Below are positions 33,770 to 43,359 of a DNA stretch of 64,000 nt, one piece after another. The translations under genes and the position numbers were made by a program. A model generated the notes under the pieces. That model searched no databases. It was not told where the DNA came from and saw only the letters and a program-made list of their open reading frames with translations. The DNA comes from UBA5078 sp964538025 (GTDB lineage: Bacteria > Pseudomonadota > Gammaproteobacteria > Pseudomonadales > Pseudohongiellaceae). How positions within the stretch are numbered: position 1 is the stretch's first letter; every line of letters begins with the position of its first letter. The stretch spans positions 90,482 to 154,481 of the forward strand of contig CAZICZ010000009.1 in the NCBI GenBank assembly GCA_964538025.1. The letters run 5' to 3'.

Positions 33770-35221
33770 TCAGTTGCGCCAGAATGCGGGGCTGAACAGC
33801 ACGATGATGGTGAGAAATTCCAGTCGCCCCATGATCATGCCAAGGCACAGCAGCCACTTGGCCATGTCCGGCAGGCTGGAAAAATTCCCGGCGGGGCCTA
33901 CGACACTGCCAAGACCCGGCCCGACATTCATCAGTGCCGTCGCGGAACTGGTCAACGAGGTCACCAGGTCCAGCCCCGTAAGGGCCAGCAGCAACGTCAT
34001 TACCGCCAGGATGATAACCATGACGAACAGGAAGGCGACCAGCGAGGTCATGATGTCATCGGTCACCCGCACGCCATTGTAGGTGCGGGCCACTGCGCCA
34101 CGCGGATGCACCGCGCGGGTAATCTGTTCGCGGATGATGGTGAAGCACAGCTGCACCCGGAAGACCTTGACGCCCCCGCTGGTAGACCCGGAGCACCCGC
34201 CTATGAAGGTGGCAAAGAAAAACAACGCCACCGCGAACCCGCCCCACAGGGAGTAGTCGTCGGAGGCATAGCCCGTCGTGGTAATGACGGAGACCAGATT
34301 GAAGGCCACAAGGGTGATCAAGCGCCAGAATCCCTCTCCCACCCGGAAGTAAAGCTCCAGCGTCAGCATCAGTGTCAGCCCCGCCATGATGTAGAGCATG
34401 CCGATCAGCTGCTTGTCACGGAAGAAGGACAGGCTGCGGTGCTTGATCAGCCGGATATAAAGGTAGAAGGGCGAGGCTCCCAGAATCATGAAGATGATGC
34501 AGATCCAGTGCAGTGCGGGCGACGTGAACTGGGCAAATGAGGCATCCGAGGTGGAGTAGCCTCCGGTGGAGATGGTGGTCAGGGCGTGGTTTACCGCATT
34601 GAACACGTCCATGCCGAACGCGAAATAGAGGACGGCACAGGCCAGCGTCAGCCCCATGTAGATCAGCATCATCTGTTTGATCAGCTCCTGCGTGCGTGGC
34701 AGGGACTTGTCCGACCAGTCCGAGGACTCCGTGCGGAACAGCTTCATGCCTCCCACGCTGAGAAAGGGCAGGATGGCGATGGCCATCCCGATAATCCCCA
34801 AGCCACCGAACCATTGCAGCAGGGAGCGCCACAGCAGCAGGTCCTTGGGGATCGTGTCCAGATGGCTGAGCACGGTGGACCCGGTAGTCGTCATGCCCGA
34901 AACAGCCTCAAATACCGCATCGGTGAACGGAATCGACTGCGTTGAAAACATGAACGGCAGGCCGCCAAAAATCGGCAGCGCCGTCCATGCAATGGCGGTA
35001 ATCAGAAACATCTGACGGGGAATCATGTGCGGCGTGCGGTGAAGATGTCCGACGCTGAAGGCCGCGATGCCTGCAAGACTGCAGATCGCGGCACTCAGAA
35101 AGAAGGCCCGATGATCCCCCGTTGCGAGGACCAGGCTGAGAATGCCGGGAATGAGTTGAAACAGCGCAGTGATGTTCAGAATCGCGCCGAGCACCAGCAA
35201 GCTTGGGCTGAGAATTTTCAT
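33770..35221 (-). CDS. trkH: TrkH family potassium uptake protein
   Basis: 483 residues, from ATG 35221 (MKILSPSLLVLG). Integral membrane ion channel of the Trk system, with four pore repeats. Selectivity-filter-like segments are seen in AVSGMTTTGSTVL, ALTTISTGGYSTSDA, TGYASDDYS and ALMNVGPGLGSV. It needs the NAD/nucleotide-binding TrkA subunit, which is not in the window. It is divergent from the RND genes. Confidence 0.95.
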   Translation of the reverse strand: MKILSPSLLVLGAILNITALFQLIPGILSLVLATGDHRAFFLSAAICSLAGIAAFSVGHLHRTPHMIPRQMFLITAIAWTALPIFGGLPFMFSTQSIPFTDAVFEAVSGMTTTGSTVLSHLDTIPKDLLLWRSLLQWFGGLGIIGMAIAILPFLSVGGMKLFRTESSDWSDKSLPRTQELIKQMMLIYMGLTLACAVLYFAFGMDVFNAVNHALTTISTGGYSTSDASFAQFTSPALHWICIIFMILGASPFYLYIRLIKHRSLSFFRDKQLIGMLYIMAGLTLMLTLELYFRVGEGFWRLITLVAFNLVSVITTTGYASDDYSLWGGFAVALFFFATFIGGCSGSTSGGVKVFRVQLCFTIIREQITRAVHPRGAVARTYNGVRVTDDIMTSLVAFLFVMVIILAVMTLLLALTGLDLVTSLTSSATALMNVGPGLGSVVGPAGNFSSLPDMAKWLLCLGMIMGRLEFLTIIVLFSPAFWRN

Positions 35222-35465
35222 GTGCGGAGCATACGCCAGTGTGCTTCCGGGCTCTAGACGCAAAACACGCCAAGCTCCAAAAGAGCGTGAAAAAGAGAGG
35301 CGCTACCGACGGATTAATCCCTTGGCCCCGTATGAGGGTGCCATTGCCAGGTTATTTATCACCCGAGTGAGCCTTCCTGCCACTTGCAGCGTACTGGCAG
35401 GTAGAATGCCGCGGCACCGGCGCCAGCCACCGGCACATCCCCTTTTACTGACGAGGTCTCATTCC

Positions 35466-36629
35466 GTGAAGCGAGTCATCCTTCCCATCGCCATTCTTGG
35501 TGTTTCCATTCTGGTATTTACCTTGCTGGTGCGAAACCCGGAGCGGCTGGAGCCCGTCGCCAGTGAACAGTCACTCGCGACCGTACGTGCCACCGTGGTG
35601 CAACCCGAAACCGTGGTGCTCGAGGTGGGGTCCCAGGGCAAGGTGCAGCCGAGCCGTCGCGTCAATCTTTCGGCCTCTACCTCGGGCCAGGTGTCCTGGG
35701 TCTCCCCCAATCTGGTCGCGGGCGGATTCTTCGCTGCCGACGAGGCCATCCTGCGGCTGGACAGCAGCGACTTTGAAAATGCCCTGGAGCGCAGCCGCAG
35801 TGCCGTTGCACAGGCGGAAACAGAGGCTGAGCACGCCCAGACAGAACTGGCGCGCTATGAGTCCCTGGCAGAACGCCGTCTCGTGAGCGAATCCCAAATA
35901 CAGGAAATGCGTCGTCAGGCAGACATCACGGCCGGGCGTCTTCGGGATGCGCGCGCGTCTCTGGCACAGACAGAGCTGGATCTGCGTCGCAGCGAAGTGC
36001 GTGCGCCATTTGCCACCATTGTGGAGAGCACCAGCATCGAACTCGGTCAAAACGTGAACCGGGGCCAGACCCTTGCGGCGCTGCTCAGCGCCGATGATGT
36101 GGAGGTGCGACTGCCCCTGGCCCTGTCGCAGCTTGGCTATCTCGACATTCCGCTCGGCTTTCGCGGCACGCTGCCTGACGCTCAGGCACCGCAGGTGACC
36201 TTGCGGGGCATGTTTGGCGGTCAGATGCATGAATGGCAGGGGACGCTGGTCCGCACAGAGGCCGGGATCGACGCCGCCAATAACGCGGTGCAGGCGATCG
36301 TACGAGTCTCTCAATCCGCCGCCCCCCGCGCCCTCGGCAGCGAGGATGCACAGGCCATTCCCCTGCCCATTGGCCTTTACGTGGAAGCAAGCATTCGCGG
36401 AAAGACTGTTCCCAATGTGTTTGCCCTGCCGCGGGAGGTCGTCCGCGGCAACAACCGTGTTCTGGTCATCGACAATGAAAACCGGCTGCGGGTTCGCGAA
36501 GTCGATATCATGCGACTTGAAGGCGATCGTGTGCTGATTTCCGGTGGTTTGCGTGAGGGAGAGCGTCTCTGTCTCTCCCCCATCCAGGCGGTAGTTGACG
36601 GCATGCAGGTGCAGGTGGTCATGCAATGA
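35466..36629 (+). CDS. RND efflux periplasmic adaptor (membrane fusion protein)
   Basis: 387 residues, starting at GTG 35466, behind GAGG. An N-terminal membrane anchor (about 4-20), lipoyl half-motifs around a coiled-coil hairpin (AVAQAETEAEHAQTELARYESLAERRLVS), and a beta-barrel part (TLRGMFGGQMHEWQGTLVR). It bridges the inner-membrane pump to an outer-membrane channel. The stop overlaps the pump gene by ATGA. No TolC-like gene follows, so a shared channel is presumed. Confidence 0.9.
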   Translation: MKRVILPIAILGVSILVFTLLVRNPERLEPVASEQSLATVRATVVQPETVVLEVGSQGKVQPSRRVNLSASTSGQVSWVSPNLVAGGFFAADEAILRLDSSDFENALERSRSAVAQAETEAEHAQTELARYESLAERRLVSESQIQEMRRQADITAGRLRDARASLAQTELDLRRSEVRAPFATIVESTSIELGQNVNRGQTLAALLSADDVEVRLPLALSQLGYLDIPLGFRGTLPDAQAPQVTLRGMFGGQMHEWQGTLVRTEAGIDAANNAVQAIVRVSQSAAPRALGSEDAQAIPLPIGLYVEASIRGKTVPNVFALPREVVRGNNRVLVIDNENRLRVREVDIMRLEGDRVLISGGLREGERLCLSPIQAVVDGMQVQVVMQ

Positions 36630-39600
36630 AAACCGTCATCAATTGGTTCATCGACAACACGGTGGCGTCCAATCTGCTGATGATGGTGTTTATCGTCGGC
36701 GGGATAATCTCCTTCAGCTCTTTGCGCCAGGAAGAATTTCCGAGCATCGAAACCGGCACGATTCAGGTCAATGTGCCCTACCCCGGCGCGGCACCCGAGG
36801 AGGCGGAACAGGCCATCTGTCTCGCCTTGGAAGAAGGGCTCGAAACCGTTGAGAATGTGGAACGCATGACCTCCACGGCGCGCGAAGGTGCGTGTTCCGC
36901 CACGGTGGAAGTCGCCTCAGGGGCGGACCTGAACCGGGTGCTCAACGATGTCAAAAGCGCTGTTGATGCCATCGTCACGTTTCCGGCCGACATCGAAAAT
37001 CCGATCATCACCTCGTTTTCTCCTGCCAGCACCGTCATGTCGCTGGCGCTGGCGGCCGACACGGAGGATGCCAGCCTCAAAGAGTTGGCCGAGGAAATCC
37101 GGCTTGACCTGATCGACATGGAAGGCATCTCGCGCGTGGAAGTCAGTTACATCCGGCCCTATGAAATTGCGATTGAAATTTCTGAGCTCACCCTGCGCCA
37201 GTACAACCTGACCCTGCAGCAAGTGGCGAACGCGATCAACCGCAGCGCCATGGACATGCCTGCCGGCACACTGCGCACCGACGGTGGCGAGATTCTGCTG
37301 CGCAGCAAGGGGCGCGTCTACGAAGGCGCGGAGTATGAAAACATTGTGGTCCGATCGTTCCCGGATGGCTCGCAATTGAGACTCGGCGATATCGCCACAG
37401 TGATCGACGGCTTCGAAGAGGGCTATCTCACGGCACGGGTCAATGGCAAGAACGCGGCGATTGTCGACGTGTACCGCGTCGGCAATGAGGACACGGTCGC
37501 GTCCGCCGAAAAAGTGAAAGCGTATTTCGAGGTCAAGCGCCAGCGCATGCCCGAGAGTATCGACTTCATGATTCTTACCGACGACGCCAAGGGGCTGCAG
37601 GAGCGCATCGCCACCGTTGCCAGCAATGCCTACTCGGGCTTCTTTCTCGTCCTGCTGGTGTTGACGCTGTTTCTCCGCTTCAAGCTCGCGATCTGGGTCG
37701 CCGCCGGCATTCCGATCGCAATCCTGGGCGCCCTGAGCGTGTTTCCTTCTCTCGGACTAACAATCAGCTCGCTGACCATCATGGCCTTCATTCTGGTACT
37801 CGGCATCATCGTGGACGATGCCATCGTGGTGGGAGAGCGCGTGTTCGTGTTTGAACAGGGCGGCATGACCCCGCGAGAGGCTGCTTCGGCGGGGACGCTC
37901 GATGTGTTTATTCCCGTGATGTTCGGCGTCATGACAACCATCGCCGCCTTCCTGCCCTTGCTGATTCTGGACGGCCCGATGGGCGCCTTCTTCAACGTGA
38001 TCGGGGGCGTTGTCGCCCTGTGTTTGATCGCGAGCGTGATTGAATCGCAGCTGATTCTGCCGGGGCACCTCGCACATCGGCGCACCACCGGGTATTGGCT
38101 GGAAGGCACACCGATTGTGACGCGCTGGCTCAGCCTGCAGAAGCGCATTGCAAACGGGCTGGTCTATGTGGCGACACACGTTTACCAACCTGCGCTGCGC
38201 GTGTGCCTGCACTACCGGTATGCCACCTGGTCCGTCGCGACCGGCGTGATTCTGATTACGCTGGCGCTGCTGATCAGCGGCCGGGTGATCTTTCAGTTCT
38301 TCCCGGCGGTGGAAGGCGATCGCATCTATGCCAGCATCCAAATGCCCGAAGGCGTAGCCGTGGAGGCCACGGAACGCGCCCTGGCCCAGATCGAAACGGC
38401 CGCCATCGCTTTGCAGAGGGAGCTCGATGAGGAGCTTCAGGGGCTGGTCGATGCCGGGCTTGCGCCGGCGACACCGGGTTCTGTGGTCGACAAAATGCTG
38501 ACGACGCTCGGTTCACGCGTCAATCGGGGCGGCCCTCCCACTGGGCGTGGCACCGCGGGGGGAAGCCACATCGCAGAAGTGGTGATGATCCTGCACAGCT
38601 TCGAGGATCGGGGTCAGATGCTGTCGAACGATATTCGCGACCGCTGGCGTGAAAAAGTCGGCCTCATTCCGGACGCGCTGGAACTGAGTTTCGTGTCGGA
38701 TTCTTTCTCCGCTGGTCAGGCACTGAGCTTCCGCCTCGAAGGACGCAATGTGGATTACCTGCAACGAGCCACCGCGGAGTTGCGTGAAGCACTTGGTCGC
38801 TACCCCGGGGTCTTCGACATCACGGACTCCTTCCGCGCAGGTAAGCAGGAAGTGCAGATCGAGATCCTGCGTGAGGGCGAACTGCTGGGCTTCACTCTCG
38901 ACGATATTTCGCGTCAGGTGCGGCAAGCATTCTATGGCGCGGAATCGCAACGCATTCAACGCGGCACTGACCAGATCAAGGTCATGGTGCGTTACCCGGA
39001 GAGCGAGCGGAAATCGCTTGGCAATCTGGAGGACATGCTGCTGCGAACGCCGGAGGGAGGGGAGGTGCCCTTGTCCAGCGTGGCCAGACTGTCATTGGGG
39101 AACGGGTATTCCAGCATCAATCGCGAAGATGGTCGCCGTGTCATCACGGTCAACGCCGACATCGATCGCAAGGTCAGCACACCCGAGCAGGTGACGCGCG
39201 AAATCAGTGCGGAGTTCGCTGACAAATGGCAGAACGACTACCAGATTAGCCTGGCACTCGGCGGCGAAAGTGAACAGCGCAATCGTTCCATCGGCGGCTT
39301 GTTCTCCAGCTATCCGCTCGCGCTTCTGATTATTTTCGCTCTGCTGGCCATACCACTGAAATCCTATTCGCAACCCTTGATCATCATGAGCGTGATCCCT
39401 TTTGGCGCCATCGGAGCGATCATCGGACATTTCATCATGGGTGCTGAACTGGTGTTCTTTTCACTGATCGGCATCGTGGCCTTGGGAGGTGTGGTGGTGA
39501 ACTCCAGCCTGGTGCTGGTGGATTACATCAACAAGGAAGTGGCGCAGGGACACGCCCTGCCCGATGCAGTCGCCAGCGCGGGGGTGGCACGTTTCCGTCC

Positions 39601-39844
39601 GATCTTCCTCACGTCCATGACGACGTTTATCGGCCTGGTGCCTCTGATGGCATCGCCCACTCCGGCGACGTTTTTTATCGTACCAATGGCCATTTCGCTC
39701 GCCTTTGGCGTGCTCTTTGCCACTGTGATCACGCTCTTTTTGGTGCCGTGCCTGTACCTGATTCTCTACGATTTTGCGACCCACCGTAGTCATCAGGAGG
39801 ATCACAGCCGTGAGGTCTATGTGGATCCGATGGAGTCCCTGTAA
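36626..39844 (+). CDS. RND efflux pump permease (AcrB/MexB-like)
   Basis: 1072 residues with the RND plan: TM1 at about 9-30, a large periplasmic loop, TM2-6 (about 335-490), a second periplasmic loop and TM7-12. The TM4 segment GIIVDDAIVVGERV carries the adjacent Asp pair of the proton relay. It is more like the divergent 'SwrC/MdtC' type permeases of marine gammaproteobacteria than AcrB proper. Substrate is unknown. It is encoded with its adaptor only. Confidence 0.93.
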   Translation: MKTVINWFIDNTVASNLLMMVFIVGGIISFSSLRQEEFPSIETGTIQVNVPYPGAAPEEAEQAICLALEEGLETVENVERMTSTAREGACSATVEVASGADLNRVLNDVKSAVDAIVTFPADIENPIITSFSPASTVMSLALAADTEDASLKELAEEIRLDLIDMEGISRVEVSYIRPYEIAIEISELTLRQYNLTLQQVANAINRSAMDMPAGTLRTDGGEILLRSKGRVYEGAEYENIVVRSFPDGSQLRLGDIATVIDGFEEGYLTARVNGKNAAIVDVYRVGNEDTVASAEKVKAYFEVKRQRMPESIDFMILTDDAKGLQERIATVASNAYSGFFLVLLVLTLFLRFKLAIWVAAGIPIAILGALSVFPSLGLTISSLTIMAFILVLGIIVDDAIVVGERVFVFEQGGMTPREAASAGTLDVFIPVMFGVMTTIAAFLPLLILDGPMGAFFNVIGGVVALCLIASVIESQLILPGHLAHRRTTGYWLEGTPIVTRWLSLQKRIANGLVYVATHVYQPALRVCLHYRYATWSVATGVILITLALLISGRVIFQFFPAVEGDRIYASIQMPEGVAVEATERALAQIETAAIALQRELDEELQGLVDAGLAPATPGSVVDKMLTTLGSRVNRGGPPTGRGTAGGSHIAEVVMILHSFEDRGQMLSNDIRDRWREKVGLIPDALELSFVSDSFSAGQALSFRLEGRNVDYLQRATAELREALGRYPGVFDITDSFRAGKQEVQIEILREGELLGFTLDDISRQVRQAFYGAESQRIQRGTDQIKVMVRYPESERKSLGNLEDMLLRTPEGGEVPLSSVARLSLGNGYSSINREDGRRVITVNADIDRKVSTPEQVTREISAEFADKWQNDYQISLALGGESEQRNRSIGGLFSSYPLALLIIFALLAIPLKSYSQPLIIMSVIPFGAIGAIIGHFIMGAELVFFSLIGIVALGGVVVNSSLVLVDYINKEVAQGHALPDAVASAGVARFRPIFLTSMTTFIGLVPLMASPTPATFFIVPMAISLAFGVLFATVITLFLVPCLYLILYDFATHRSHQEDHSREVYVDPMESL

Positions 39845-39850
39845 GGGCTC

Positions 39851-41308
39851 TCAGGAGTTGTGATAGACCGCCACGTTTGCATGCCCCGCCTCCATCAGGT
39901 GCGAGGCATGCAAACGGCTCATGAATCCCTTGTCGCAATAAAGCAGATAGTGTTTGTCCCGCGGCAAATCGCCAAACCGGGTCCGAAGCTCATAGAAAGG
40001 AATCTTGATGACTGGCGACATTTCCGGCTCGAATGAGAGCGGTGACAGGCTTTCCTCGGCAGGATGTCGTATATCGATAATCACGCTTTCCGCACTCGCC
40101 GACGCGTGCTCCGGTACCGAACTCATGCGTCGCCCCACCCCTTCCATGACGCGATCAATCATCTGGTAATCCGCTTGGGCAATCGCTGCATTCAAGACCG
40201 ATTCATCGAAAATGGCTTCCTCACGCTCGATCTTGGGAAGCCGCGCACGGGTAGTCGGTTTGACCGAAATCACACCGCAGTATTCCGGGACATTCTTGAC
40301 GAAGTCTTCAGTGCCAATGTGACGCGCGATGTCGATGATTTCCCGCTTGTCAGTGGTAATCAAAGGCCGCAGCACCAGAATGTCTGAACTCTGATCGATG
40401 ATCGCCAGGTTGGCCAGCGTCTGGCTTGCGACCTGAGCGACGCTCTCTCCCGTCACCAGCGCTTCAACTTTCAGCGTGTGCGCGACGCGGGTTGCCGCGC
40501 GCATCATCATGCGCTTGAAAACAACCCCCATCTGGGAGTTGTCTACCTTGCTCACGATTTCTTCGACCACGCCCTCGAAGGGCACGGTGACAAATTTGAC
40601 CCGATGGCTGGCGCCGAAGGTCATCCACAAATAAAGCGCGACTTCCTTGACGGCGATTTCATGCTCCATGCCTCCCAGGCGGAAAAAGCAAAAATGCGTC
40701 AGCATGCCGCGCTTGATGCACTGGTAGCTCGACACCGTGGAATCAAACCCGCCGGAAATCAGTGACAGGACGGCGTCCTGCGTCCCCAGCGGATAGCCGC
40801 CCAATCCGGGAATGCGCCGCTCAATCAGCATGACTTCATCGTGGTGCACATCCACCCTGACGGTCACTTCCGGATGGTCCAGATCCACCCGTGCACCGGG
40901 GGCAGCCTGCAGCAATGCGGCGCCCAGGCGGCGCTCAAGATCCATGGACGTGAACGCATGGGTGCCGACGCGCTTACACCGCACGACGAAGCGCTTCCCC
41001 GTGACCTCTGCGGCGTAATGAGCGCAGGCCAGACTGACAAGGTGGGCGAGGTCCTGGAGCGGGTGTTGCTGCACCCGTAGCACCAGATCAATGCCCGGCG
41101 TATGGGTGAGCACCTGGAGGACGCGCTCCTCGCGCACGGCGGGAGGCACCGTCACCTCCAGGCTATCCCACCCGCCCGTGACCGTAATGGCTGCATCGAT
41201 CTTTTCAAGTTGGGTCCGCAGACTGCGGCGCAGAATGGTGATGTGACGTTGACGGACATCCCGACTCTTGATGATGATTTCAGGGAAAAAGCGAACGATG
41301 AATTTCAT
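39851..41308 (-). CDS. thiI: tRNA 4-thiouridine synthase / thiazole synthesis sulfurtransferase ThiI
   Basis: 485 residues, from ATG 41308 (MKFIVRFFPEIIIKSRDVR). A THUMP domain (about 60-165), a PP-loop ATP pyrophosphatase domain with SGGFDSTVSSYQ, and a C-terminal rhodanese domain carrying the catalytic Cys in LLYCDKGFMSRL. It moves sulfur from IscS to U8 of tRNA and, in enteric bacteria, to the thiamin thiazole. The full-length rhodanese form suggests both roles are possible. It is convergent with the RND operon and divergent from glnA. Confidence 0.97.
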   Translation of the reverse strand: MKFIVRFFPEIIIKSRDVRQRHITILRRSLRTQLEKIDAAITVTGGWDSLEVTVPPAVREERVLQVLTHTPGIDLVLRVQQHPLQDLAHLVSLACAHYAAEVTGKRFVVRCKRVGTHAFTSMDLERRLGAALLQAAPGARVDLDHPEVTVRVDVHHDEVMLIERRIPGLGGYPLGTQDAVLSLISGGFDSTVSSYQCIKRGMLTHFCFFRLGGMEHEIAVKEVALYLWMTFGASHRVKFVTVPFEGVVEEIVSKVDNSQMGVVFKRMMMRAATRVAHTLKVEALVTGESVAQVASQTLANLAIIDQSSDILVLRPLITTDKREIIDIARHIGTEDFVKNVPEYCGVISVKPTTRARLPKIEREEAIFDESVLNAAIAQADYQMIDRVMEGVGRRMSSVPEHASASAESVIIDIRHPAEESLSPLSFEPEMSPVIKIPFYELRTRFGDLPRDKHYLLYCDKGFMSRLHASHLMEAGHANVAVYHNS

Positions 41309-41361
41309 GCGGGGCCCGACGTGTTGAAAGAGGCGGATGTGACGTGAAACGGGCTCATGAC

Positions 41362-41376
41362 GCACCATTATGGTGC
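41362..41376. promoter_or_regulatory. NtrC binding site upstream of glnA
   Basis: GCACCATTATGGTGC, a near-perfect copy of the NtrC palindrome (GCACC-N5-GGTGC). Its centre lies about 120 bases upstream of the sigma-54 element, the usual enhancer distance. Confidence 0.88.
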
Positions 41377-41479
41377 TTTAATAAATTGAACGCCCTGTAT
41401 TGGTGCGTTTATGCGGATCGCACAGGATGCCGATATTTCCGAGCCCGCATGGCGCAAGGGCTGCAGCGGAAAAATTGAC

Positions 41480-41495
41480 TGGCATATATTTTGCT
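41480..41495 (+). promoter_or_regulatory. sigma-54 promoter of glnA
   Basis: TGGCATATATTTTGCT: the invariant GG and GC are separated by exactly 10 bases, and TGGCA and TTGCT match the -24/-12 consensus. It lies about 190 bases upstream of the glnA start. Confidence 0.88.
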
Positions 41496-41682
41496 CCTAC
41501 CCCTGCACACAAGGCCGGCTTGCGCGCTATTATAGCCCCTGGAGAGCTACTTGTTGACCCTCGCTCAGAGGACTCGGCAAACCCCCACAACGCAAGTAAG
41601 GTTTTATACAGGAATCTTGCAGGTTCCAGCCATTAACCCGTGACCTAAGCCGTCACATTCTCGATCGCACGGAGGATCAAGA

Positions 41683-43092
41683 ATGTCTGAAAAGACTCTT
41701 AAACTTATAAAAGACAACGATGTAAAGTGGGTTGACCTCCGTTTTACAGACACCAAAGGCAAAGAACAGCACGTGACCTTCCCGGCAGCCGTCGTGAACG
41801 AGTCCTTCATGGAAGGCGTGATGTTCGACGGATCATCCGTCGCTGGCTGGAAAGGCATTAACGAGTCCGACATGATCCTGCGTCCGGACGATTCCACTGC
41901 GGTGCTCGACCCGTTCGTCGACGAGCCCCAGGTCAACATCACCTGCGACATCATTGAGCCCAAGACCATGCAGGGCTACAACCGTGACCCGCGCTCTGTT
42001 GCGCGCCGTGCGGAAGAGTATCTGAAGTCCACTGGAATCGGCGATAAGGCGTTCTTTGGCCCCGAGCCCGAATTCTTTGTCTTCGACGAAGTGAAGTGGA
42101 AAACCGACATGAGCCGCTCCTTCTTCGAAATCGGCTCCGACGAAGCGGCCTGGTCCACCGACAAGGCCATTGAAGGCGGCAACAAGGGCCACCGTCCGAA
42201 AGTGAAAGGCGGATATTTCCCGGTTGCTCCGATCGACTCCATGCACGATCTGCGTTGCGCCATGTGTGACACCATGACCGAAATGGGTCTGGAAATCGAA
42301 TTGCACCACCACGAAGTGGGCAATGCCGGCCAGCTCGAAATCGGCACCAAGTTCAACACACTGGTCAAAAAGGCCGACGAAGTGCAGATTCTGAAGTACT
42401 GCGTTCTGAACACTGCCGATGCCTATGGCAAGACCGCGACCTTCATGCCGAAGCCTCTGGTTGGCGATAACGGCAGCGGCATGCACGTTCACCAGTCCAT
42501 CTCGAAGGAAGGCAAGAACGTGTTTGCGGGCGACCAGTACGCGGGCCTTTCCATGGAAGCTCTGTACTACATCGGCGGGATCATCAAGCACGCCAAGGCA
42601 CTGAACGCCTTCGGCAATGCCTCTACCAACTCTTACAAGCGTCTGGTAAAGGGTTTTGAAGCACCGACCCTGCTGGCGTACTCCTCACGCAACCGTTCCG
42701 CAGCGATCCGTATTCCGTACATTCTCGGCGGCAACCCACGCGCCGTGCGTATCGAAGTCCGTTTCGGTGACCCAACAGCAAACCCCTACCTGTTCTTCTC
42801 TGCCATGCTGATGGCAGGCCTCGACGGCATCAAGAACAAGATCCACCCCGGCGACCCCGCCACGAAGGATCTGTACGACCTGGAGCCGGAAGAAGAAGCC
42901 CTGATCCCGCGCGTGTGCTACTCCCTGGACGAAGCACTCGAAGCACTGGACAAGGACCGCGACTTCCTGAAGCAGGGCGGCGTGTTCTGCGACGACCTGA
43001 TCGATGCCTACATCGAGCTGAAGTCGCTGGACTGCACACGCCTGAACATGTCCACTCACCCCGTTGAGTTCGACATGTACTACAGCGTGTAA
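41683..43092 (+). CDS. glnA: glutamine synthetase type I
   Basis: 469 residues. Makes glutamine from glutamate, ammonia and ATP; a cytosolic dodecamer. Signature motifs are the substrate-site MFDGSSVAGWKGI, GPEPEFFVFD, the ATP-binding NGSGMHVHQS, and NRSAAIRIPY. LYDLEPEEE holds the Tyr that GlnE adenylylates in this family. It is expressed from a sigma-54/NtrC promoter and ended by a strong terminator before ntrBC. Confidence 0.99.
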   Translation: MSEKTLKLIKDNDVKWVDLRFTDTKGKEQHVTFPAAVVNESFMEGVMFDGSSVAGWKGINESDMILRPDDSTAVLDPFVDEPQVNITCDIIEPKTMQGYNRDPRSVARRAEEYLKSTGIGDKAFFGPEPEFFVFDEVKWKTDMSRSFFEIGSDEAAWSTDKAIEGGNKGHRPKVKGGYFPVAPIDSMHDLRCAMCDTMTEMGLEIELHHHEVGNAGQLEIGTKFNTLVKKADEVQILKYCVLNTADAYGKTATFMPKPLVGDNGSGMHVHQSISKEGKNVFAGDQYAGLSMEALYYIGGIIKHAKALNAFGNASTNSYKRLVKGFEAPTLLAYSSRNRSAAIRIPYILGGNPRAVRIEVRFGDPTANPYLFFSAMLMAGLDGIKNKIHPGDPATKDLYDLEPEEEALIPRVCYSLDEALEALDKDRDFLKQGGVFCDDLIDAYIELKSLDCTRLNMSTHPVEFDMYYSV

Positions 43093-43120
43093 TGCCACAC
43101 GAAAGCGCATGACACCCGAA

Positions 43121-43148
43121 AAGCCCGGCACCTGCCGGGCTTTTTTTT
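43121..43148 (+). terminator. intrinsic terminator after glnA
   Basis: A stem of 8 to 10 bp (GCCCGGCA/TGCCGGGC core) with a tiny loop and eight T residues. It lies 28 bases after the glnA stop. Confidence 0.93.
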
Positions 43149-43208
43149 GCCCGTCTAACGCCCTCTCTTCCCCGGTGCCCCCTTTGTGACACCCATGAAT
43201 TGCCAACC

Positions 43209-43223
43209 GCACCATTTTGGTGC
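43209..43223. promoter_or_regulatory. NtrC binding site upstream of ntrB
   Basis: GCACCATTTTGGTGC, the same palindrome as upstream of glnA. It lies between the glnA terminator and ntrB. Confidence 0.88.
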
Positions 43224-43284
43224 ATTGTAAAACCCAGTCTCCCCCTGCGGGCACCGGATTTCGGCGCTTCGGCGGGGCGAACGG

Positions 43285-43300
43285 TTGGTTTACTTATTGC
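43285..43300 (+). promoter_or_regulatory. possible sigma-54 promoter of ntrBC
   Basis: TTGGTTTACTTATTGC holds GG (43287-43288) and GC (43299-43300) spaced by 10 bases. It is about 60 bases upstream of the ntrB start and 64 bases downstream of the NtrC palindrome. The match outside GG/GC is weaker than at glnA. Confidence 0.55.
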
Positions 43301-43359
43301 ATGTCTCCCCATAATCGCCCAGGAAGCCCCGACTTCCCGCACCTGAATAGAGCAGTACC

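Larger units (their letters stand above)
41309..41682. other. thiI-glnA divergent control region
   Basis: 374 bases with no gene. It carries an NtrC palindrome, a second half-site TTGGTGC near 41398-41404, and a sigma-54 promoter for glnA, listed separately. TTGACT at 41475-41480 overlaps the sigma-54 element, so a sigma-70 promoter may also exist. Confidence 0.6.
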
